Origin: an uncultured Acetatifactor sp.
Lineage (GTDB): Bacteria > Bacillota > Clostridia > Lachnospirales > Lachnospiraceae
Reading direction: 5' to 3'
DNA length: 14,448 bases
Assembly: GCA_910577185.1 (NCBI GenBank)
Contig: CAJTLR010000083.1
Coordinates: 1 to 14,448, forward strand
In this document: positions 5,162 through 12,018 of the stretch, piece after piece
Position numbering within the stretch: position 1 is the stretch's first letter
Layout: every line of letters begins with the position of its first letter
The notes under the pieces: generated by a model
Seen by the model: only the letters and a program-made list of their open reading frames with translations
Databases searched by the model: none
Told to the model about the DNA's origin: nothing
Made by a program: the position numbers and the translations under genes

Positions 5162-7270
5162 ATGAAGTTAGTGATTGCGGAAAAGCCCTCCGTCGCCATG
5201 TCGCTGGCGGCGGTCCTGGGTGCGAATGAGAAAAAAGACGGCTACCTGGAGGGCGGCGGGTGTCTGGTGAGCTGGTGCGTGGGGCACCTTCTGGAGCTGG
5301 CGCAGCCGGAGGCTTACGGGGAACAGTATGCCAGATGGCGCTATGGTGATTTGCCGATCCTGCCGGAAGAATGGAAATATCAGGTGTCGAAGGACAAGCA
5401 AAAGCAGCTTGACCTTCTGTGCCGGCTGATGAAGGACAAACGGGTGGAATCGGTGGTATGCGCTACGGATGCCGGGCGTGAGGGTGAACTGATCTTCCGT
5501 CTGGTCTATGAACATGCCGGATGTAAGAAACCGATGGAACGGCTCTGGATTTCCAGTATGGAGGACGTGGCAATCCGTGACGGGTTCGAGCACCTGCGTC
5601 CCGGCAGCGACTATGATAAGCTCTATGACGCGGCGGTCTGCCGGGCCGGAGCTGACTGGCTGATCGGCATTAACGCCACCCGGCTTTTCTCTGTGCTGTA
5701 TGGCGTTACGCTGAATGTGGGGCGGGTCATGTCACCCACGCTGGCCCTTCTGGTACAGCGGGAGACGGATATTCAGGCATTTACGAGCAGGCCCTTTTAC
5801 GTGCCGGAGATCACCTGCGGCAGCTTTACTGCCTCCGGCGAAAAGTTGTCCGGGAAAAATGAAGCTGAAAAAATTCGTATGGATTGTGACGGGCAGAATG
5901 TTTCCGTGCTGTCCGTGGAGAAACAGATCAAGACGGTGCAGCCGCCCCGGCTGTATGACCTGACAACTTTGCAGCGGGAATGTAACCGTATTTATGGCTA
6001 TACGGCGCAGCAGACCCTTGACTATGTGCAGTCCCTTTATGAGAAAAAGCTGGTCACATATCCCCGGACGGACAGCCAGTATCTCACCGAAGATATGCAG
6101 ACAACTGTCGCTTCCTTGGTTCTCTGGCTGCGGGATCATATGCCTTTCGGAAAGGGCTGCGCCGGGGAACCGGATATTGGTCGGGTGACGGACAACAGCA
6201 AAGTTACAGACCATCACGCCATTATCCCTACGGCGGAGATTGCCCGGACAGATTTGACGGAGCTTCCTTCCGGGGAGCGGGATGTACTGACGCTGATCAT
6301 CGCAAGGCTGCTCTCTGCCACGGCCCAGGTACACCGGTTTGAGGCGGTGACGGCAATTTTGGATTGCCAGGCTCGTTCCTTCACAGCAAAAGGAAAGACG
6401 GTATTACAGGCTGGATGGAAGGAAGTGGAACGCCTCTACCGCATGGGATTGAAACAATTCAAACCGGAGGATGACGAGAATACGGATGTCTCCCTTCCCA
6501 TGCTGCAGGAAGGACAGATATTTGAAACGGTCTCTGCCAGTGTCCGGGAAGGTAAAACCTCACCGCCGAAACACTATACGGAGGATTCCCTTCTGGCAGC
6601 TATGGAGACCGCCGGGGCCGAGGATATGCCGGAGGATGCCGAGCGCAAGGGATTAGGCACCCCGGCCACCCGTGCGGCCACGTTGGAAAAACTGGTCTCC
6701 GCGGGATTTGTGCAGCGGAAGAAAAAGCAGCTTATTCCAACGGAAAAAGGTACGAACCTGATCCTGGTGCTGCCGGACAATATCAAATCGCCTATGCTCA
6801 CCGCAGAATGGGAATCTATGTTGAAGCAGGTGGAACGCGGCGAACTGGATGCAGGGTCCTTTATGGAGCAGATTGCGGATATGAGCCGGACGCTGGTAAA
6901 GGAGCATACCGCCCCGGAGGAACGCTTTGCCGGCCTGTTCCCGGATGCAAAAGGAAATGGGCGTGAGGCTGTCGGCACCTGCCCCCGCTGTGGCGGAACC
7001 GTATATGAGGGTAAAAAAGGATTCTTTTGTGATAACCGGGACTGTGCCTTTGTACTGTGGAAAGACAATAAATTCTTTTCCGGCAAGAAAAAATCCATAA
7101 CAAAGTCTGTGGCGGCGGCCCTTCTGAAAGAGGGCCGCGTTTCCATGTCCGGGCTTTACAGCGAAAAGACGGGAAAGACCTATGACGCAGTGGTGGTGCT
7201 GGATGATACGGGCGGGAAATATGTGAATTTCCGGCTGGAATTTCCAGCTAAGAAAGGCAGGGGGAAATGA
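5162..7270 (+). CDS. topB: DNA topoisomerase III (type IA), ICE-encoded
   Basis: The enzyme passes single DNA strands through transient breaks and unlinks DNA. The ICE version presumably serves conjugative DNA processing or replication. Visible parts: the TOPRIM domain with VIAEKPS (Glu7 of the active site) and ATDAGREGE (101-109), and the catalytic tyrosine, Tyr300, in LVTYPRTDSQYL. Then come conserved DHHAIIPT and the KGLGTPATRA region of the type IA core. The C-terminal zinc-ribbon-like CPRCGG...CDNRDC precedes a basic segment (KFFSGKKKSITKS). At 702 residues it matches element-borne TopB. The ATG follows AATGGAGG, and the 3' end overlaps the next gene (ATGA). All key residues are present. 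Confidence 0.97.
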   Translation: MKLVIAEKPSVAMSLAAVLGANEKKDGYLEGGGCLVSWCVGHLLELAQPEAYGEQYARWRYGDLPILPEEWKYQVSKDKQKQLDLLCRLMKDKRVESVVCATDAGREGELIFRLVYEHAGCKKPMERLWISSMEDVAIRDGFEHLRPGSDYDKLYDAAVCRAGADWLIGINATRLFSVLYGVTLNVGRVMSPTLALLVQRETDIQAFTSRPFYVPEITCGSFTASGEKLSGKNEAEKIRMDCDGQNVSVLSVEKQIKTVQPPRLYDLTTLQRECNRIYGYTAQQTLDYVQSLYEKKLVTYPRTDSQYLTEDMQTTVASLVLWLRDHMPFGKGCAGEPDIGRVTDNSKVTDHHAIIPTAEIARTDLTELPSGERDVLTLIIARLLSATAQVHRFEAVTAILDCQARSFTAKGKTVLQAGWKEVERLYRMGLKQFKPEDDENTDVSLPMLQEGQIFETVSASVREGKTSPPKHYTEDSLLAAMETAGAEDMPEDAERKGLGTPATRAATLEKLVSAGFVQRKKKQLIPTEKGTNLILVLPDNIKSPMLTAEWESMLKQVERGELDAGSFMEQIADMSRTLVKEHTAPEERFAGLFPDAKGNGREAVGTCPRCGGTVYEGKKGFFCDNRDCAFVLWKDNKFFSGKKKSITKSVAAALLKEGRVSMSGLYSEKTGKTYDAVVVLDDTGGKYVNFRLEFPAKKGRGK

Positions 7271-7638
7271 ACGGGCCGCCCTTACGGGAATTAAACAGGC
7301 AGGAACGGGCGGCGATCCGAAGGTTGGTGACAGACCTTTGCGCCAACTATGACAATCGGGATAGGCTCTGCCTCCCCTTAGACTGCCCCTGCTATATGCT
7401 TCATAAATGGTGGACCGGCTCTTTTTGCAGGTATTTCCGGGAGGCGGTGCTGCCGACAGAGCCGGCGCTGGAATCTGCCGTTACCGGCGAGGACACTTCC
7501 CTGAAACAGAAAACCTGCCCGGTCTGCGGCAAAACATATCTTCCCACCACGAGCCAGGCATATTGTTCGGATTCCTGCCGTGCCTTTGCCAGACGGAAAT
7601 CCGAGCGGGAACGCAAGCGCCGGATCAGAAAAATTTAA
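7267..7638 (+). CDS. Cysteine-rich VLP-domain protein
   Basis: The 123-residue protein matches the Cys_rich_VLP family of Clostridia ICEs. The N-terminal half has LCANYDNRDRLCLPLDCPCYM and then CRYFREAVLP. The C-terminal half has a zinc-ribbon-like unit (CPVCGKTY, then CSDSC) and a strongly basic end (RRKSERERKRRIRKI). Such proteins nearly always follow topB in these elements, and the ATGA overlap with topB supports coupled translation. Zinc and nucleic-acid binding are inferred from Cys pairs and the basic tail; no role is established. Confidence 0.88.
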   Translation: MNGPPLRELNRQERAAIRRLVTDLCANYDNRDRLCLPLDCPCYMLHKWWTGSFCRYFREAVLPTEPALESAVTGEDTSLKQKTCPVCGKTYLPTTSQAYCSDSCRAFARRKSERERKRRIRKI

Positions 7639-7646
7639 GGGTAATA

Positions 7647-7759
7647 TGTCCGCAACTTAACCCAAAAGAGGCTTGATTTTAAAGGCTTTCAGGAACCGGT
7701 TTGAGAGGCGACTGTATAAAAATACTCTGACGCCTTGAAACAGCTCTAAGTTGCGGACA
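7647..7759 (+). ncRNA. Candidate structured RNA element bounded by a 13-bp inverted repeat
   Basis: TGTCCGCAACTTA (7647-7659) and TAAGTTGCGGACA (7747-7759) are perfect complements. Inside the 87-base interval are further pairings: CTTTCA with TGAGAG around GGAACCGGTT (about 7685-7707), and AGGCG with CGCCT enclosing GTAT-AAAA-ATAC (about 7705-7737). The segment sits in the only sizeable gap between the VLP-type gene and the next gene, directly before that gene's ribosome binding site. It could be a cis-acting leader, a small RNA or an element-specific processing site. No open frame of note crosses it, and no duplication flanks it that would suggest a MITE. The structure is seen; the function is not known. 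Confidence 0.5.
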
Positions 7760-7778
7760 GACAGAAAAATTGGGAGGG

Positions 7779-8309
7779 ATGTCTATCGAAAGAATAAAAA
7801 TACCAATCGTGCCGGAAATTATGCGGATCGACACGCGGACCCAAACCATTGACATGCAGCAGATCGACAACCGGCGCTTCATGTATAACCCGGACACGGG
7901 GCTGTTGGTCTTAGGCCGTCAGTATGCGGCGACAAGCCTGATGGATTCCAGCCATGCCGGTGAGCTTGCGGCTGCCGGCGTCACAAAGGATTATGACGCG
8001 TTTGTCCGGGGATGGGTCGGCGCCGGAGGGGACTACCCCGTGGGGGTGGTCCATTTTGCGCCCAGCGTGGATGCAAGAAATATAGAATTATTCGACCGGG
8101 CGTTTGACACTTTGAAGATGTTTGCAGATAACGGAATCATGTACGGGACTGTGATCCGAGGGTTCGGGAAGGAATGGGAACAGCCGGTATCTGCCATCTT
8201 AACGGATATGTGGCAGCCGGCGGCAAAGCCTTCCGTCCGTAAGCAGCTAAAGAAACAGCCGGCGGCAAAAGCCGTCCGGCAGAAAACCAATCATCAACAG
8301 GAACGATAG
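7779..8309 (+). CDS. Uncharacterised ICE protein with basic tail, 176 aa
   Basis: The chosen ATG gives MSIERIKIPIVPEI. GGGAGG lies only one base before it, an unusually short spacing, so the true start may differ slightly; a TTG at 7770 would consume the ribosome binding site. The core (residues 20-140) contains FMYNPDTGLLVLGRQYAATSLMDSS, FVRGWVGAGGDYPVGVVHF and TVIRGFGKEWEQPV. It looks like a mixed alpha/beta soluble domain that I cannot assign. The last 27 residues begin KPSVRKQLKK and end HQQER, matching tails on neighbouring proteins. It is the first of four consecutive uncharacterised genes leading into mobC, 12 bases before the next start. Confidence 0.8.
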   Translation: MSIERIKIPIVPEIMRIDTRTQTIDMQQIDNRRFMYNPDTGLLVLGRQYAATSLMDSSHAGELAAAGVTKDYDAFVRGWVGAGGDYPVGVVHFAPSVDARNIELFDRAFDTLKMFADNGIMYGTVIRGFGKEWEQPVSAILTDMWQPAAKPSVRKQLKKQPAAKAVRQKTNHQQER

Positions 8310-8321
8310 GAGGCGGTTTAT

Positions 8322-8957
8322 TTGAGTATCACAACAATCACGACAGAGGACCTTCGGCGCATGGAAGGCAAGGACGGCCTGATCTTGCAGGGCTGCGGAG
8401 GGGATTTGAAGGAATGGGTGGACGGGATCAACGACATGCTCACCGAGGCGGGGATCTTGAAGGACGGCAGTAAATTTGAGGATGTTTCCACTTTCCAGTA
8501 TGGGGAGCTTACCTGCCTGCTCTACCCTTTCGAGGATGTAAAGCTGGATATAGGGAAACTTGCCGTGTGGCGGTTACAGACCCATGCGGATTTCGGGGGC
8601 ACCTGGCTTTCCGACTTTGTGCCGAACCGGTTAGGCGGCTTTATCGGAGAACCTTCACCGGAGCCGGAAAAACCGGACTGTGCGCTGATCGGTCAGGACG
8701 GGAATGTCTTTAACCTGATCGGCATTGCCTCCCGGACCCTACGCAGGAACGGCATGGCGGAGCAGGCAAAGGAAATGTCGGACAGGGTGTTTGCCTCCGG
8801 GAGCTACCATGAGGCGCTGAACATTATCGGCGAGTATGTCAATATCACCTCTGTGGACGAACCGGATCGCAAACCCTCTGTCCGGCAGCGGATGAAGGAA
8901 ACAAAGCCGGCGGAGCCTGACAGAAAGCAGAAACCGGCAAAGCAGCAGGAACGATAA
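8322..8957 (+). CDS. Uncharacterised ICE protein with basic tail, 211 aa (TTG start)
   Basis: TTG at 8322 follows AGGAGG with 7-base spacing and yields MSITTITTEDL, so it is a well-supported non-ATG start. Two regions stand out. An N-terminal part has LTCLLYPFEDVKLDIGKLAVWRL. A second part (about residues 120-175) has DCALIGQDGNVFNLIGIASR then EALNIIGEYVNI, a segment I recall from several Clostridia mobile-element and phage proteins without a named function. The tail (residues 184-211) begins KPSVRQRMKE and ends KQQER. No signal peptide or membrane segment is seen. The next gene begins 12 bases later. Confidence 0.82.
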   Translation: MSITTITTEDLRRMEGKDGLILQGCGGDLKEWVDGINDMLTEAGILKDGSKFEDVSTFQYGELTCLLYPFEDVKLDIGKLAVWRLQTHADFGGTWLSDFVPNRLGGFIGEPSPEPEKPDCALIGQDGNVFNLIGIASRTLRRNGMAEQAKEMSDRVFASGSYHEALNIIGEYVNITSVDEPDRKPSVRQRMKETKPAEPDRKQKPAKQQER

Positions 8958-8968
8958 GGAGGATCAGG

Positions 8969-9568
8969 ATGGGAAAAGAAAAAGTATACGGCGTGTGGGC
9001 GGTCCGCAGCGGCGCTTCTATCTTCGGCCATGCCGAGGCGTGGTGCAAGGAGAACGGAAAGCCTTTGGAATTTGACTCCCGCAAGGCTGCGGAGGCTTAC
9101 GCCGGGGAAATGAACAGCAGGACCAACGCCAATGTCCATTATTACGCACAGGAGAAGGACCCGGAGCCGGGCGCCGTCAGAAAGACTTCCGCACAGGCGC
9201 AGCCGGATTTGGATGCCCGTGCCCATGAGGAAGTGACGCCGAGAAATGACGCGGCAGAAAAGCGGAACGAGATTCCCGGCAGACAGGTTATGCCGGAGAC
9301 GGACCCATTAGTGGAAATCCGCTCTGCGGTCCACAGCAATTATGCGGGCATGGTCGCCATGCTGGGTGCAGATAACCGGGTGTATCTGGGGTGCGAGGAA
9401 CGCTGCCACTGTCAGGATATGCAGGCGTCCTATTATGACAATCAGGACGGCTCCCTGTGCTTTGTCTGCGATCAGCCGGATATGTATTATTTTCTCTATG
9501 GGGAGGGCTGGGCGCATACCCAGGCGGAAATGCTGGAGCGTGGCCTTACCCTGCGCCAGTATGAGTAA
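8969..9568 (+). CDS. Uncharacterised ICE protein, N-terminal part (interrupted by an in-frame TAA)
   Basis: ATG at 8969 follows AAGGAGG with good spacing. The 199 residues include KVYGVWAVRSGASIFGHAEAW at the start, a polar linker (about 65-110), and a second domain from about residue 113 with VEIRSAVHSNYAGMVAMLG, CEERCHCQD and LCFVCDQPDMYYFLYGEG. Paired Cys residues could bind metal. The TAA at 9566-9568 stops the frame at LTLRQYE, but the same frame continues in coding style for another 112 codons. The most economical view is one gene, 8969-9907, with a nonsense change such as GAA to TAA. No function recognised. Confidence 0.78.
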   Translation: MGKEKVYGVWAVRSGASIFGHAEAWCKENGKPLEFDSRKAAEAYAGEMNSRTNANVHYYAQEKDPEPGAVRKTSAQAQPDLDARAHEEVTPRNDAAEKRNEIPGRQVMPETDPLVEIRSAVHSNYAGMVAMLGADNRVYLGCEERCHCQDMQASYYDNQDGSLCFVCDQPDMYYFLYGEGWAHTQAEMLERGLTLRQYE

Positions 9569-9907
9569 TTTGCAAGGCTTCGGGACGGCGTGCTCTCACA
9601 GTTTACGCCCCACAGGGAAATCCTGTTCGCCGGACAGTCCTTCCAGGCGCCGGAGAGTTATCTGCGTAATGCGGAGCTCTACGAGGAAGGACAGACCGGC
9701 AACTACAATATGCTGGATGGCCGGCTGGATAATGTGCCGCCGGAACGCCCGGACTTAACGGACGGCCAGACCTATGAGGAAATCCGGGAGCTTGCGCCGG
9801 AGACTTTGCCGGAGGAAAAGCCTTCCCTGATGGAGCGGCTGAAAGCGGAACGCCCGGAGCATGAGGTGAAACAGGCAGAGCCGCCCGTGCCGGAAAGGGA
9901 ACGCTGA
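9569..9907 (+). pseudogene. C-terminal part of the interrupted gene, in frame after the TAA
   Basis: Immediately after the TAA the frame encodes FARLRDGVLSQFTPHREILF, then ESYLRNAELYEEGQTGNYNM, and a tail beginning KPSLMERLKA and ending PERER. This tail is of the same type as in other proteins of the region, so it was recently coding. GTG at 9590 is the first possible restart but has no ribosome binding site. The stop overlaps the next ATG by one base (TGATG), so loss of translation here could lower expression of the following gene. A separate small gene is less likely than a broken or read-through continuation. Confidence 0.7.
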
Positions 9908-10608
9908 TGGCGGCGGTAAAATTTGAGGGCGTGGACGTGCTGGACTTTCTGGGGCAGGTTGTAGAGCTGCACACGCAGCATTATAAGGACGATTTTAATA
10001 TTGACAGGGAACTGATACAAAATCTTGCGGCCTGCAAAAATGGGGAGAATGAACAGCTTTTATGGATGTCCAGAACCTGCGGTACCTACTGTTTATGGGA
10101 AAGGGATGTCTACCTGCAGGACAGCCATGAAAATAAGGTGTGGCGGTTTTACCATGAGCAGACGAAAGATTCTATCCTGGCGTATGCAATCCGGCTGGAC
10201 GGCATACAGAACGGGAAAGCCACCGGCTGTATCTGGCCTCTCGATTATCACGCCCACGTGGAACGGGTCAAGCTGCTGTCCTGTGCGATTGAAAAAGTAT
10301 CGGTATTGTTCCAGGATGGTACACAGGCGGCTTTCCCCCATGATTCTTATATGCAGCAGATCAACATGTTTAAGGCAGAGCATGGAACTTCCAAATGTGT
10401 GGCCTGGTTGCCGGAAAGCGAACGGGAATTACAAACAATCCTGCGGCGGGAGCACGTTAAGCGGGATTACCATGCAAAGCCCGGTAATATCCAGGAATAT
10501 ATGGACAGCCTGAAAAAAGACACCCTGCGGGGAAAACTGGAAAAAGCAAAGTCGGCGGCCGCCTCCATCCCTAAAGCGCCCTCACATAAAAAGGAGCCGG
10601 AACGATGA
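9907..10608 (+). CDS. Uncharacterised ICE protein, 233 aa
   Basis: The ATG at 9907 overlaps the previous stop, and CCGGAAAGGGAACGC supplies a weak ribosome binding site, suggesting translational coupling. The core has VDVLDFLGQVVELHTQHYKDD, a Cys/Trp/Tyr-rich middle (MSRTCGTYCLWERDVYL), and CIWPLDYHAHVERVK followed by a strand-rich region and PGNIQEYMDSLKK. I recognise no catalytic motif. The C-terminus (about 200-233) is basic and ends KKEPER, a variant of the shared tail without KPSVR. The stop overlaps the mobC ATG (ATGA), placing the protein in the same translational unit as a relaxosome component. Confidence 0.82.
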   Translation: MAAVKFEGVDVLDFLGQVVELHTQHYKDDFNIDRELIQNLAACKNGENEQLLWMSRTCGTYCLWERDVYLQDSHENKVWRFYHEQTKDSILAYAIRLDGIQNGKATGCIWPLDYHAHVERVKLLSCAIEKVSVLFQDGTQAAFPHDSYMQQINMFKAEHGTSKCVAWLPESERELQTILRREHVKRDYHAKPGNIQEYMDSLKKDTLRGKLEKAKSAAASIPKAPSHKKEPER

Positions 10609-10949
10609 AAGCCGGGAATAACAAAAAATCCGTCCGGGTGGAATTCGTCATGTCTGAACAGGAGGCGGAGCTGGTAAAGGGGCGCATGGCGGAACTCGGC
10701 ATTACCAACCTCTCCGCATATCTGCGCAAGATGGCTGTGGACGGTTATATCATTCATTTGGATATGAGCGACATCCAGGAAATGATACGGCTCCTTCGTA
10801 TCTGCTCCAATAACTTGAACCAGTACGCCAGACGCGCCAATGAGGCCGGGAGTATTTACGCCGCCGATGTGGAGGATCTGCACACCCGTCTGGACGGCCT
10901 TTGGGACGGCATGGATAAGCTGCTTCGGAAATTTGCGAACATTTCATAA
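10605..10949 (+). CDS. mobC: MobC-family plasmid mobilization relaxosome protein
   Basis: This 114-residue protein has the MobC layout: an N-terminal strand (VRVEFVMSEQEAELVK), a ribbon-helix-helix-type helical pair (LGITNLSAYLRKMAVDG) and the conserved segment NLNQYARRANEAGSIY (about residues 65-80). The C-terminal helix is long and amphipathic. MobC proteins bind oriT, help melt it and assist the relaxase. Here the relaxase is encoded about 1.1 kb downstream, and the intergenic region right after mobC is a candidate oriT. Its ATG overlaps the preceding stop. Confidence 0.9.
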   Translation: MKAGNNKKSVRVEFVMSEQEAELVKGRMAELGITNLSAYLRKMAVDGYIIHLDMSDIQEMIRLLRICSNNLNQYARRANEAGSIYAADVEDLHTRLDGLWDGMDKLLRKFANIS

Positions 10950-10994
10950 ACAGGAAGGAAGGCCGTTGATTTCCGCAGGCCGGCACGGTAAAAT

Positions 10995-11069
10995 TTTAAT
11001 GGAGGGGTAAATATTCTTCTCTTTGAAATACCCTTCGGGCATACATGGATGTCCTGAAAAAACGGACAT
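10995..11069 (+). other. Possible oriT-like region with inverted repeats (tentative)
   Basis: The 144-base gap after mobC carries TTAAAATTTTAA-like palindromic sequence (about 10989-11000) and AGGGGTA/TACCCTT imperfect arms (about 11002-11034). A perfect ATGTCC/GGACAT hairpin (11049-11054 with 11064-11069) encloses a TCCTG similar to the last bases of RP4-type nic sites. Position beside mobC and upstream of the relaxase is where oriT often lies in MOBP elements. The nic site is not identified, and the hairpin could instead regulate the next gene. Confidence 0.3.
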
Positions 11070-11093
11070 GGGACTAGGAAAGGAGGCGGACGT

Positions 11094-11384
11094 ATGCGTC
11101 TGATTGGCAAACTGCTGGCACTTCCCTTTGTAATGGTTACAGGGATTCTTTATCTGTTCTGCAAATTTCTTGTTGTGGTTTCCGGCGCTGTGTTGGGGAT
11201 TTTATCAGGGATTGTATTTCTGGCGGCGCTGGCGCTGTTCTTCGCAGCCGGGTTCTGGCCGGGAATGTCCTGGCTGGTGATCGCGTTCCTTATCAGCCCA
11301 TACGGTCTGCCGATGGCGGCGGCCTGGCTGGTCGGCATGATCGGCGGCGTAAATGGCGCCCTGAAAGATTTTATATTTGGTTAA
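11094..11384 (+). CDS. CD1845-family membrane protein
   Basis: The 96-residue protein is almost wholly hydrophobic, with two to three membrane segments (about residues 8-30, 32-55 and 58-85). It has the conserved FLISPYGLPMAAAWLVG stretch and C-terminal LKDFIFG that I recall from the CD1845 family of Clostridia conjugative elements. AGGAGG lies 7 bases before the ATG. It is placed between mobC and the relaxase and followed by a perfect terminator. Membrane location is clear; the role in transfer is inferred only from context. Confidence 0.85.
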   Translation: MRLIGKLLALPFVMVTGILYLFCKFLVVVSGAVLGILSGIVFLAALALFFAAGFWPGMSWLVIAFLISPYGLPMAAAWLVGMIGGVNGALKDFIFG

Positions 11385-11392
11385 ACAGTTTT

Positions 11393-11423
11393 GGCGGGGC
11401 GCATTGGCAGCCCCGCCCTTTTT
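11393..11423 (+). terminator. Strong intrinsic terminator after the CD1845-type gene
   Basis: GGCGGGGC (11393-11400) pairs perfectly with GCCCCGCC (11410-11417) over a 9-base loop, followed by CTTTTTCT. This probably ends the long transcript that starts near or before topB. Confidence 0.92.
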
Positions 11424-11473
11424 CTATAATTATGGCTGTCTGTCAGGGCAGCTTTTTGATTGGAGGGATTTCA

Positions 11474-11986
11474 TTGAAAGACACAACGCCAATTTATTTT
11501 CACTCTGCCGCCTATGCGCATGAGCATGAGGAGCTGGACCAGTACCACGCTTCCCACAAAGCAAACATTGCGTGCAGGGAGGCAATCGAACAGGCCATAG
11601 CGGACAACTACCGGGACAACCGTTTAGGCATGGCATGTGTGCGGCAGGTCTTACAGCAGTTTGATCCTGGCCGGATTTTTTATGTCCTTGCCAACACGGT
11701 CCGGCAGAAAGATTACGACGGGCGTATTTCACGGGACAATAAAGCATGGGCGCAGACGGTCCCGGTCTGTGAGGATAAGGACGGTTTCGGATATGACCGG
11801 AATGTCTGCTTTGCCGTGGACCGCTGCAATCCCGGACTTACCGACCTGTTTCTCTCCCAAGCCAGACGGGAGTGTGCACCGGCCCAGGAACAGAAACCGT
11901 CCGTGCGTGACAGCCTGAATAAAAATGCCAAGCAGCAGACGGCGCACAGTGATAAATCAAAAGTGAATAAAGAGCCGGCACGGTAA
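11474..11986 (+). CDS. DUF3849-domain protein with basic tail, 170 aa (TTG start)
   Basis: TTG at 11474 follows GGAGGG with 6-base spacing and gives MKDTTPIYFHSAAYAHEHEEL. The core matches DUF3849 as I know it: ELDQYHASHKANIACREAI, then FYVLANTVRQKDYDGRIS and EDKDGFGYDRN. This family is widespread in Clostridia ICEs and has no known activity. The last 30 residues start with KPSVRDSLNK and end KEPAR, again the shared tail. The gene lies after a terminator, so it needs a new promoter or read-through; I see no convincing promoter in the 11424-11460 gap. It is followed 32 bases later by the relaxase. Confidence 0.85.
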   Translation: MKDTTPIYFHSAAYAHEHEELDQYHASHKANIACREAIEQAIADNYRDNRLGMACVRQVLQQFDPGRIFYVLANTVRQKDYDGRISRDNKAWAQTVPVCEDKDGFGYDRNVCFAVDRCNPGLTDLFLSQARRECAPAQEQKPSVRDSLNKNAKQQTAHSDKSKVNKEPAR

Positions 11987-12018
11987 CAGGGAAAATTTCT
12001 CATTAAGGAGGTGAAGGG

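Noticed and set aside
5732..6334. 200-codon minus-strand frame inside topB
   Set aside because: Antisense shadow in GC-rich coding sequence; topB is complete and unambiguous.
7639..7778. MITE or group II intron remnant
   Set aside because: No target duplication flanks the 13-bp arms and no domain V-like hairpin is visible, so a structured RNA or regulatory site is preferred.
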